NCBI GenBank assembly: GCA_017626295.1
Contig: JAGAJB010000003.1
Location: forward strand, 42,583 to 106,582
From: Clostridia bacterium
Lineage (GTDB): Bacteria > Bacillota > Clostridia > Oscillospirales > Acutalibacteraceae
DNA: 64,000 nucleotides
Reading direction: 5' to 3'
In this document: piece by piece, positions 24,856 through 32,083 of the stretch
How the letters are laid out: each line of letters starts with the position of its first letter
Position numbering within the stretch: the first letter of the stretch is position 1
Position numbers and translations under genes: made by a program
The notes under the pieces: model-generated
Told to the model about the DNA's origin: nothing
Databases searched by the model: none
Seen by the model: the letters and a program-made list of their open reading frames with translations, nothing else

Positions 24856-25314
24856 ATGGAAAAATTAACATTTACGACTGCCGAAATTAACGATGATTTA
24901 CAAGATGTAATAAACAGCGGTGGGAAATTGGCTTTAGGTGTAACAGGCGGCAGTATGATGCCGTTCTTGAAACATCTGCGAGATACAGTATTTATCTGCA
25001 ATTGCAGTTTTGAGGATATTAAGTGTGGGCAAATATTACTTTTTAAAAGAAAAGACGGAAGGATAATTTTACACCGTGTCAGGAGGGTATACTCCGATTG
25101 TAAATTGCTTATGAACGGCGACAGTCAGGTTTGGTGTGAAAAAATAGATTTCAGTCAAGTTATTGCTCGTGTTTATGAAGTTGAGAGAAACGGAAAAAGA
25201 TATAGGTCAGACTCTTTTATATTTAAATTATGGGCATTTCTATGGTTTCCCACAAAACCTTTAAGACCATTTCTTTTTAAAATATTGGAAAAAATAAAAA
25301 ATATATGCAGATAA
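24856..25314 (+). CDS. SipW-like S24/S26 signal-peptidase-type protease
   Basis: About 152 residues. GVTGGSMMPFL contains the nucleophile S33, and IILHRV contains H73 in the position where SipW and eukaryotic-type signal peptidases have histidine instead of lysine. MNGDSQVW is the third conserved stretch. A hydrophobic C-terminal segment (IFKLWAFLWFPTKPLRPFLF) could be a membrane anchor. I infer a role in removing the leader of the cassette peptide. The ATG at 24856 starts seven bases after the HprK-like stop; no clear ribosome site is seen, and a TTG at 24826 is an alternative start. It is the last gene before a terminator. Confidence 0.72.
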   Translation: MEKLTFTTAEINDDLQDVINSGGKLALGVTGGSMMPFLKHLRDTVFICNCSFEDIKCGQILLFKRKDGRIILHRVRRVYSDCKLLMNGDSQVWCEKIDFSQVIARVYEVERNGKRYRSDSFIFKLWAFLWFPTKPLRPFLFKILEKIKNICR

Positions 25315-25354
25315 TGCCGATTGTCGTATGGATAAAATACGCATCGGCTTTTTT
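25315..25354 (+). terminator. Terminator after the peptide cassette
   Basis: GCCGATTGTCGTAT pairs imperfectly with ATACGCATCGGC and is followed by TTTTTT. It overlaps the last bases of the peptidase gene end and separates it from the nucleotidyltransferase gene, whose expression then depends on read-through. Confidence 0.75.
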
Positions 25355-25368
25355 AAAAGAGGCAAGTT

Positions 25369-26532
25369 ATGGAACAAGTTGTAAAAGTGATGATGCATAT
25401 AATAAAATGTGTAATACAGGAAACGCCGCTTGATAAAGAAATCAAGACTGTTTTAACCGAAGATTTTTTAAATGAAATCTATAAAGTTTCCTTCTTACAC
25501 GATATGGCACATATTATAAGTACAACACTGGATAAATACGAACTTCTTCCCGAAGGCGAAATTGCAGAAAAGTTTCGCGAACAGGAATTAACTGCGATTT
25601 ACCGCTATGAAAGGTTGAATTTTGAATACAGGAAAATTTGTGAAACGCTTGAAAATGCCGAAATAAATTTTATTCCGCTGAAAGGTGCGGTTTTGCGCGA
25701 ATTGTATCCTGAACCCTGGATGCGCACAAGTTGCGATATTGATATTTTAGTACGCAGAGATGATTTGAAAAAAGCCGAAAGCGTATTGGAAAGAGAGTTG
25801 CAATATACAAAGGAATATGTGGGCACCCACGATATAACGTTACGGTCGGTTAACGGTGTATCTACGGAACTTCACTACGATTTAGTTGAAGATAACCGAG
25901 CAAAAGATTCTCCCGAAGTGTTAAAAAATATATGGGAAAGTTCACACTTGAAAGAGAATTATAAATATTTTCATATTATGGATAAAGATATGTTTTATTT
26001 TTATCATATTGCCCATATAGCGAAGCATTTTGAGGTAGGGGGTTGCGGAATACGTCCGTTGTTGGATTTGTGGTTAATGGATAACAAAGGGAATTATTGG
26101 GATACCAGGAGCGAAAATTTGCTCAAACAAGGCGGTTTGTTAAAATTCTCTTACGCAATTCGCAATTTAAGTGACGTCTGGTTTTCGGGAAAAGAGCATG
26201 ATGAAATAACACTTAAATTGCAGCAATATATTCTGCAAGGCGGCGTTTACGGAACGGAAGAAAATCATATTTTAATGAGAACCCAAAAATCCGGTGGAAG
26301 AATCAGATACATATTATCAAGAATTTTTGTGCCGTATGTTAACCTGAAATATGAATTTGCAATACTTCAAAAATACAGATTTTTAACACCTGTTTTTGAG
26401 GTTTACAGGTGGATTTTATTTATCTTAAAAGGAAATAAACAAAGTAAAATCAAAAGGTTAAATTCTATAAAGTATATACCCGAAGCGCAAAAGCAAAATG
26501 TGGCGGATATGTTGGAGAAAATCGGTTTATAA
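25369..26532 (+). CDS. NTP_transf_5 nucleotidyltransferase-like protein
   Basis: 387 residues. The centre has the family pattern: NFIPLKGAVLRELYPEPWMRTSCDIDILVRRDDL (key residues: Lys-Gly, then Asp-Ile-Asp, the metal-binding pair), followed by ELHYDLVE, YFYHIAHIAKHF and GCGIRPLLDLWL. This uncharacterised nucleotidyltransferase group is often found next to PqqD, HprK-like and S24/S26 genes, so it probably belongs to the peptide cassette although a terminator intervenes. The C-terminal 100 residues are helical and basic. It has its own ribosome site (AAGAGG ten bases before ATG) and a strong terminator after the stop. Confidence 0.72.
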   Translation: MEQVVKVMMHIIKCVIQETPLDKEIKTVLTEDFLNEIYKVSFLHDMAHIISTTLDKYELLPEGEIAEKFREQELTAIYRYERLNFEYRKICETLENAEINFIPLKGAVLRELYPEPWMRTSCDIDILVRRDDLKKAESVLERELQYTKEYVGTHDITLRSVNGVSTELHYDLVEDNRAKDSPEVLKNIWESSHLKENYKYFHIMDKDMFYFYHIAHIAKHFEVGGCGIRPLLDLWLMDNKGNYWDTRSENLLKQGGLLKFSYAIRNLSDVWFSGKEHDEITLKLQQYILQGGVYGTEENHILMRTQKSGGRIRYILSRIFVPYVNLKYEFAILQKYRFLTPVFEVYRWILFILKGNKQSKIKRLNSIKYIPEAQKQNVADMLEKIGL

Positions 26533-26533
26533 G

Positions 26534-26571
26534 AAAAGACAGGATAGCAAAATTCTGCTATCCTGTCTTTT
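26534..26571. terminator. Bidirectional terminator between convergent genes
   Basis: AAAAGACAGGATAGCA and TGCTATCCTGTCTTTT form a perfect 16-bp stem with a six-base loop, flanked by A and T runs so it can stop transcription from both sides. Confidence 0.92.
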
Positions 26572-26576
26572 AATGT

Positions 26577-27458
26577 TCAAAAATTAGTAATTATTATTTT
26601 TCTGCAGATTTTTTCTGTAGGGAAGTCGAGGATTATCCAACCGTATTTTTTAAATGAAACTAAATCATACTTCAAAAATCGTTTGCAAATATACTTTGAA
26701 TATCTGCGGGGAGCGTAAGTGAAATTGCTTCCGGAGAAAAAATTGAAAATTATACCGTTGTGTTGCGGTGGGTCTTGAAGAAGAGGAAGAATTGCACTAT
26801 ACCATTTCTTCTTTGGGGATAGTTTGTACATATCCTGTACGAAATATTTATCAGTCGTTTTGCCGTCGCGACGGGGAATGGGAACTACTGAATATCCGTC
26901 AGAAACAGGCTTTGCCTGGTGAGGCCAACCGGAAAAATTAAGGCCTGTATCACTATCAGTAAATTTGCCGTCATCGTTATTAACACAGCATCTGTTTAAA
27001 AGAACCAGTTTTCCGCGTACTTCGCAAAGGGTGGGTATGCGGTTTTCTTTATACCAAAAAGGATCACACTGAAGATAGTTTTCATAAAAAACATCAAAAG
27101 TTTCTTCCGAAGGTGCACCGTGGTCACGCTTTATGCTTACAATAATCGTTTCAGACGGATTTGCTTTAAGAAAGGTTTTGCAGTCATTGAGAACATCATC
27201 AAGCAACAGATTTTCTTTTGCTTTCATAGGTTTATAACAGTCTGATATGCCGTGAACAGTTTTCAGTTTGTTGCCCATCTTTTCAAGGCGTATATCTAAA
27301 AATCTGATGCCTATGTTAAGTTGTTCAAAAACGCTCAAATCGTGACATTTTGAAAAATAACTGAACTGTACTTTTTCAGAGCAACTGTCGTGACTTCCGG
27401 GAAGGTTTATTTCAGATAATAAAAAATCATCGGGTATGTTTTTCATCCAATCATTCAT
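26577..27458 (-). CDS. PI-PLC X-domain phosphodiesterase-like protein
   Basis: 293 residues. The bacterial phosphatidylinositol-specific phospholipase C layout is visible: LPGSHDS (H23, D24), IRFLDIRL (D55, R57), HG (H69) and SIKRDHG. These supply the two catalytic histidines and the Asp/Arg pair expected for a PI-PLC. Secreted PI-PLCs carry a signal peptide; here the protein starts directly at MNDWMKNIPDDF, so it appears to stay in the cytoplasm or to leave by a non-standard route. It has its own promoter and shares a bidirectional terminator with the nucleotidyltransferase gene. Its setting between polysaccharide genes on the opposite strand suggests an independent insertion or a lipid/teichoic-type substrate; this is inference. 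Confidence 0.82.
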   Translation of the reverse strand: MNDWMKNIPDDFLLSEINLPGSHDSCSEKVQFSYFSKCHDLSVFEQLNIGIRFLDIRLEKMGNKLKTVHGISDCYKPMKAKENLLLDDVLNDCKTFLKANPSETIIVSIKRDHGAPSEETFDVFYENYLQCDPFWYKENRIPTLCEVRGKLVLLNRCCVNNDDGKFTDSDTGLNFSGWPHQAKPVSDGYSVVPIPRRDGKTTDKYFVQDMYKLSPKKKWYSAILPLLQDPPQHNGIIFNFFSGSNFTYAPRRYSKYICKRFLKYDLVSFKKYGWIILDFPTEKICRKIIITNF

Positions 27459-27486
27459 AAAATCACTCCCGTCTAAATTTTTCTTT

Positions 27487-27515
27487 ATTATACCATAGTC
27501 ACAGTCTTATTACAA
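27487..27515 (-). promoter_or_regulatory. Promoter of the PI-PLC-like gene
   Basis: Minus strand TTGTAA (27510-27515), 17-base spacer, TATAAT (27487-27492). Confidence 0.75.
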
Positions 27516-27595
27516 CCACACCATTTCGCGCCTATTATAGTTATATATTACATACACATGTAGAAAAAATTGTTTGTTTTTACATTATTAGTATG

Positions 27596-27624
27596 TTGCA
27601 AAATAAACACTTTTATGGTAATAT
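27596..27624 (+). promoter_or_regulatory. Promoter of the surface-polysaccharide unit
   Basis: TTGCAA (27596-27601), 17-base spacer, TAATAT (27619-27624). A second TATAAT at 27633-27638 could serve a downstream start. About 90 bases of leader precede the first gene. Confidence 0.65.
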
Positions 27625-27724
27625 GTACTATGTATAATTGTTGATTTGCGCCTTGTTTTTGGGAGCGTTTCGGCAATGGGTCGCAGATGTGTCTGCAAAA
27701 ATAAAAAGGATAGAGGTTTTTATT

Positions 27725-29704
27725 TTGAAAGTACTTGAAAATTTGGTTTCGTTCACGAAAAAACACAACAAAGTAATACTTTTCATTTGCGATGTTATCG
27801 CTATGGGCGTTGCTTGTTTTTTAGCAGCAATGTTAAAGTTCGATGCTCCAAATATGTTTAAAGATTGGTTTGATGACAACATCATTTTTATAATGCTTGT
27901 TGACTTCGTTTCTACAATGTTCTTCTTTATAATCTTTAAAGTGTACAGAAGAATGTGGCAGTACATGGTTGTTAACGATTACATACAACTTGCCAGAGCA
28001 TTTGTTCTCTCTAAGATAGTAACGGTAGTTCCGTTTTTCTATATTTGGTTGATTCCTTCAGAAGGACCCCGTCAAACACGTTCATTCTTTACATGGATGT
28101 TCCTGTATTCCTGTCTTTTAATTTCAATGGTTCTTTTCTCAAGACTTTTAACTCTTTTAGGATATCGTTCTTGGCGAAAATACCTTAACAGTAAAATTGT
28201 AAACTATAAAGGCAAGAAAAAGAACGTTATGATAATCGGTGCAGGCGGTACCGGTATGCGCATTATTGAAGAATTCCGCAATAGCCTCAAATATCAGAAT
28301 AGATATAACGTTGTGGCACTTATTGATGATAATAAGAGAAAACACGGCGAGTATCTTAACGGCGTTAAAATTTACGGTGGCAGAGATGTAATTGTTAAGG
28401 TTGCCAAGGAACGAGATGTTGATGAAATTTTCTTTGCTGTAAGTTCCGCCGACGAAAAGAGTAAAAAAGAAATTCTTGAAATCTGCAGCGAAACCGGTTG
28501 TGTACTTAAAACACTCCCCAGTGTTACATCTGTTCAAAAAGAAGAAAGTCTCAGCGCTAAACTTCGTAAAGTTGATTATACCGACCTTTTAGGCAGAGAG
28601 CAGATAAAACCCGACCTTACAAAAGTTTTTGAATTACTTAAAGACCAGACCGTATTTGTTTCCGGTGGCGGTGGTTCAATCGGTAGTGAACTCGTCCGTC
28701 AGGTTGCCGCAAGCGGTGTTGCAAAAACAATTATCATATTTGATATTGCAGAAAACGGTGCTTATGAAATTCAGCAGGAAATTCGCAGAAATCACCCCGA
28801 AGTTGACCTTAAAGTTCTTATCGGTTCAATAAGAGACGAAAAAAGACTTTGCGAAATTTTTGAAACATACAAACCTGATTTTGTATATCACGCGGCAGCA
28901 CATAAACACGTTCCTCTTATGGAGGACAGCCCCAAGGAAGCAGTTAAGAATAATGTATTCGGTACATTTAATCTTGCAAAAACCGCTGACAAATACGGGG
29001 TTAAACGTTTCGTAATGATTTCAACGGATAAGGCGGTTAATCCTACTAACGTTATGGGTGCTACGAAGCGTATCTGTGAAATGATTGTTCAGTCTTTCAA
29101 TAAAAAATCAGATACAGAATATGTTGCGGTTCGTTTCGGTAACGTTCTTGGTTCAAACGGAAGCGTTATTCCTCTTTTCAAAGAACAGATTGAAAAAGGC
29201 GGTCCAGTTACCGTTACACATCCCGACATTATCCGTTACTTTATGCTTATCCCCGAAGCAGTTTCACTTGTTCTTCAGGCAGGCGCATATGCTAACGGCG
29301 GTGAGATATTTATCCTTGATATGGGTTCACCTGTTAAGATTCGTGAACTTGCAGAAAATCTTATAAGACTTTCCGGACATGTTCCCGGTGAAGATATTGA
29401 AATTAAGTACACAGGTCTTCGTGACGGTGAGAAACTTTATGAAGAACTTCTTATCAGTGAAGAAGGTATTCAGAAAACACAGAACAACCTTATTTACATA
29501 GCAAGACCGATGGAATTTGACTCCGAAAGACTTTTCAAGAGAATTGACTATATGCGCGAAATTATGGAAGGCGCAACAGGTCGCGAAATTGTTGATATAG
29601 TTAAGGAACTTGTTCCCACATTTAATCCTCAGAACGCTGCGTTTAAAGATGAAGTTGAAGAAGTAAAAGAAGCAGCGGAAGAAAAAGAAGAAATTCACGT
29701 ATAA
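27725..29704 (+). CDS. CapD/PglF/WbpM-type UDP-GlcNAc 4,6-dehydratase, membrane-bound
   Basis: About 659 residues, normal for the long form. Four membrane helices (about 15-125) are followed by a first Rossmann-like domain (NVMIIGAGGTGMRIIEEF) and a second, catalytic SDR domain (SGGGGSIGSELVRQ). The active-site region ISTDKAVNPTNVMGATKR has Met-x-x-x-Lys in place of Tyr-x-x-x-Lys, the known substitution in WbpM/PglF enzymes. The product is a 4-keto-6-deoxy sugar nucleotide, the usual first step toward QuiNAc, bacillosamine or FucNAc-type sugars. The start is the TTG at 27725 with GAGG eight bases upstream; the open frame extends upstream into the promoter, which I do not count. First gene of the long unit. 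Confidence 0.9.
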   Translation: MKVLENLVSFTKKHNKVILFICDVIAMGVACFLAAMLKFDAPNMFKDWFDDNIIFIMLVDFVSTMFFFIIFKVYRRMWQYMVVNDYIQLARAFVLSKIVTVVPFFYIWLIPSEGPRQTRSFFTWMFLYSCLLISMVLFSRLLTLLGYRSWRKYLNSKIVNYKGKKKNVMIIGAGGTGMRIIEEFRNSLKYQNRYNVVALIDDNKRKHGEYLNGVKIYGGRDVIVKVAKERDVDEIFFAVSSADEKSKKEILEICSETGCVLKTLPSVTSVQKEESLSAKLRKVDYTDLLGREQIKPDLTKVFELLKDQTVFVSGGGGSIGSELVRQVAASGVAKTIIIFDIAENGAYEIQQEIRRNHPEVDLKVLIGSIRDEKRLCEIFETYKPDFVYHAAAHKHVPLMEDSPKEAVKNNVFGTFNLAKTADKYGVKRFVMISTDKAVNPTNVMGATKRICEMIVQSFNKKSDTEYVAVRFGNVLGSNGSVIPLFKEQIEKGGPVTVTHPDIIRYFMLIPEAVSLVLQAGAYANGGEIFILDMGSPVKIRELAENLIRLSGHVPGEDIEIKYTGLRDGEKLYEELLISEEGIQKTQNNLIYIARPMEFDSERLFKRIDYMREIMEGATGREIVDIVKELVPTFNPQNAAFKDEVEEVKEAAEEKEEIHV

Positions 29705-29755
29705 GACACAGGTAGTAACCATTATACACAGAAAAGAAAGAGGGGTGAACATTAT

Positions 29756-30970
29756 ATGAAAATCCTGTACATTACAGCAGAAGGCTTTGATACACCTAAC
29801 CCCAACAATCAAATGGCGGAGAGGATGTTGAATGATTTTCTTGATAACGGTTATGATGTTCACCTTATTCAAAGCAGAAGAAAACAACTTTTCCCGGAAA
29901 TTCCAAAGTCATTGGCAGGGAAGAAAAACCTTGTCGTTGATACAATAAACAGGAAATTTGATAAAAAGAACAACTTTATAAAAAGATATTTTAATGATTT
30001 GTTGTATGCTTTTTCCATAATGAAAGTTTGGATAAAGGAAAAGGATGCAGATGTTATTTATTTGCAATCTAATCCGACAATTATTTTTACAATGTTGTTG
30101 CTTAAACTTTTCAAGAGAACACCCATTGTATACAGTGTGTATGATGTATGGCCCGGTCACGCTTATGATATTGGTGTTATAAAAAACAAAAGCCTTTATA
30201 ATATTTTCAGATTCCTTAATAAACCTTGCTATAAAATGTCCTCAGTAGTTACGGTTCTTTCGGAAGATATGAAAGCAACTGTTATAAAAGAAGGCGCAAA
30301 ACCCGAAAAAGTTTCTGTAATTTCCCCTTGGTTTGATGTGATGACGGCAAGGGAGGTTCCTTCGGAGGAAAACAGATTTATCGAAAAATTTAATATTCCG
30401 AAAGACAAATTTTATGTTCAGTTTGCAGGTACGGTGGGGTATGTCTTCAACCGCCACACTGTTATCGAACTTGCCAAGCGTTTGCAAGGGGAAACAAACA
30501 TAGTTATACAAATTGTAGGCGACGGAAATTTAAAAGAAAAGCTCGTATCGGAAGCAGAAGAATTAAAACTTAAAAATATAGAGTTTTATCCGTTGCAGCC
30601 TGTCGAACTTGTTTCAGATGTTTACAGTGCCTGTGATTTATGTATTATACCTTTACAAAAAGGTGTAATAGGTAGCGGAGTTCCGAGTAAAGCGCCTATT
30701 CTTATGGCTTGTAACAGAGTTATTGTGAATTCAGTTGAATTGAACTCACACTATGCAAAAATGTTTAAAGAAAACAATATAGGTGTTGCTGTTGATATTG
30801 GTGACTATGACGGTTTGGCACAGGTTATACTGGACCTTTATAAATCGCCTCAAACCATTGCAACAATGGCAAAGAATGCTAACGAATTCGGTAAAAAACA
30901 TTTTTCAAGTACACAAGGTACGCGAAAATATATGAATATTTTTGATGAATTGGGAAGTAAAAAGAAATGA
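29756..30970 (+). CDS. GT4-family glycosyltransferase (WbuB-like)
   Basis: 404 residues with the two Rossmann-like halves of a GT-B enzyme. The N-terminal half starts MKILYITAEGFDTPNPNNQ; the second half has VQFAGTVGYVFNRHTVIELA, QIVGDGNLKEKL and the donor site region CDLCIIPLQKGVIGSGVPSK. It resembles WbuB-type transferases that add N-acetyl-fucosamine or similar sugars during repeat-unit assembly, which would fit the UDP-FucNAc genes downstream; donor identity is inference. AGGGGTGA lies eight bases before the ATG. It overlaps the next gene by four bases. Confidence 0.85.
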   Translation: MKILYITAEGFDTPNPNNQMAERMLNDFLDNGYDVHLIQSRRKQLFPEIPKSLAGKKNLVVDTINRKFDKKNNFIKRYFNDLLYAFSIMKVWIKEKDADVIYLQSNPTIIFTMLLLKLFKRTPIVYSVYDVWPGHAYDIGVIKNKSLYNIFRFLNKPCYKMSSVVTVLSEDMKATVIKEGAKPEKVSVISPWFDVMTAREVPSEENRFIEKFNIPKDKFYVQFAGTVGYVFNRHTVIELAKRLQGETNIVIQIVGDGNLKEKLVSEAEELKLKNIEFYPLQPVELVSDVYSACDLCIIPLQKGVIGSGVPSKAPILMACNRVIVNSVELNSHYAKMFKENNIGVAVDIGDYDGLAQVILDLYKSPQTIATMAKNANEFGKKHFSSTQGTRKYMNIFDELGSKKK

Positions 30971-32049
30971 AGATTCTTATTATCGGTTTTACAAAATTAA
31001 AGTATATGCCATATATGAACTTCTATCTTGACAATATTGACACAAATAAAAACGATGTGCACATTCTTTATTGGAACAGAGATTTAAAAGAAGAAGACGT
31101 TTCTAAATTTAAAGATGTTACCTTGCACGAGTTTAAATGTTATCAAGAAGACGATGTTTCTAAATTATCAAAAATAACAAGTTTTGTAAGATACAGAAAG
31201 TATGCATTAAAAGAACTTAGTAAAACAGAATATGATTTTATTTATGTGTTACATTCTCTTACCGGAGTTCTGATAGCAGATAAATTAAAAAAATGCTATA
31301 AAAATAAATATATTTTTGATTACAGGGATTCAACATACGAGGGTTTTTCTCCCTTTAAGAAAGAAGTGGCCCGTTTAGTCAAAAGTTCATATGCAACTTT
31401 TGTAAGCAGCGATGCTTTTCGCGTTTTTCTACCCGAAAGTGAAAAACACAAGATTTATACTTCTCACAACATACTTGAGGATTCCCTTAATCATCGTGGA
31501 GAAAAGGAAAAATATGGTATTCCGTCTGAAAAAATCCGAGTTGCCTTTTGGGGTTTTATAAGGCTTGAAGAATTAAATATAGAAATAATAAAAAAGTTCA
31601 GTGCGGATAATCGTTTCGAACTTCATTATTACGGCAGAGAGCAACAAGTTGCAAAAAATTTAAAAAACTATGTGGCTGATAATAATATTGAAAATGTATT
31701 TTTCCACGGGGAATATAAGCCGGAAGACCGCTATGAATTTGTAAGAAGTACAGATATAATTCATAATATTTACAAAGAGTCCAATATGATGTTGGCTATG
31801 GGAAATAAATATTATGACGGTGCGATTTTTAAGATACCGCAAATTTGTATGGAAGGCTCGTTTATGGGTAAGACGGCAACAGATAGCGGTATCGGTTTCC
31901 AATGCGACCCATATAAAGACTCATTCACAGAAGATGTTTACAAATATTATGTATCTTTAGATAAAAACGATTTTACAAAAAATTGTGATGAAGAACTGAA
32001 AAAAGTTTTAGAAGAATATTATAAAGGTAAGGAAATGTTTGTCGGTTAA
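30967..32049 (+). CDS. Glycosyltransferase, GT-B type
   Basis: 360 residues, start MKILIIGFTKLKYMPYMNFY. The pattern is that of a GT4-like enzyme with a weakly conserved sequence: FIYVLHSLTGVLIADKLK and YIFDYRDSTYEGFSPFKK in the acceptor half, then RVAFWGFIRLEELN, FHGEYKPEDRYEFVRSTDII and KIPQICMEGSFMG in the donor half. Such divergent transferases are typical of variable polysaccharide loci. Acceptor and donor cannot be named. It begins inside the preceding stop codon (ATGA). Confidence 0.75.
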   Translation: MKILIIGFTKLKYMPYMNFYLDNIDTNKNDVHILYWNRDLKEEDVSKFKDVTLHEFKCYQEDDVSKLSKITSFVRYRKYALKELSKTEYDFIYVLHSLTGVLIADKLKKCYKNKYIFDYRDSTYEGFSPFKKEVARLVKSSYATFVSSDAFRVFLPESEKHKIYTSHNILEDSLNHRGEKEKYGIPSEKIRVAFWGFIRLEELNIEIIKKFSADNRFELHYYGREQQVAKNLKNYVADNNIENVFFHGEYKPEDRYEFVRSTDIIHNIYKESNMMLAMGNKYYDGAIFKIPQICMEGSFMGKTATDSGIGFQCDPYKDSFTEDVYKYYVSLDKNDFTKNCDEELKKVLEEYYKGKEMFVG

Positions 32050-32083
32050 TATAGAGAAAAAATCTTAAGGAGGTGAATAAAAG

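Noticed and set aside
27638..27724. N-terminal extension of the CapD-type protein from an upstream TTG
   Set aside because: It overlaps the -10 region and lacks a ribosome site; the TTG at 27725 has GAGG at the right distance.
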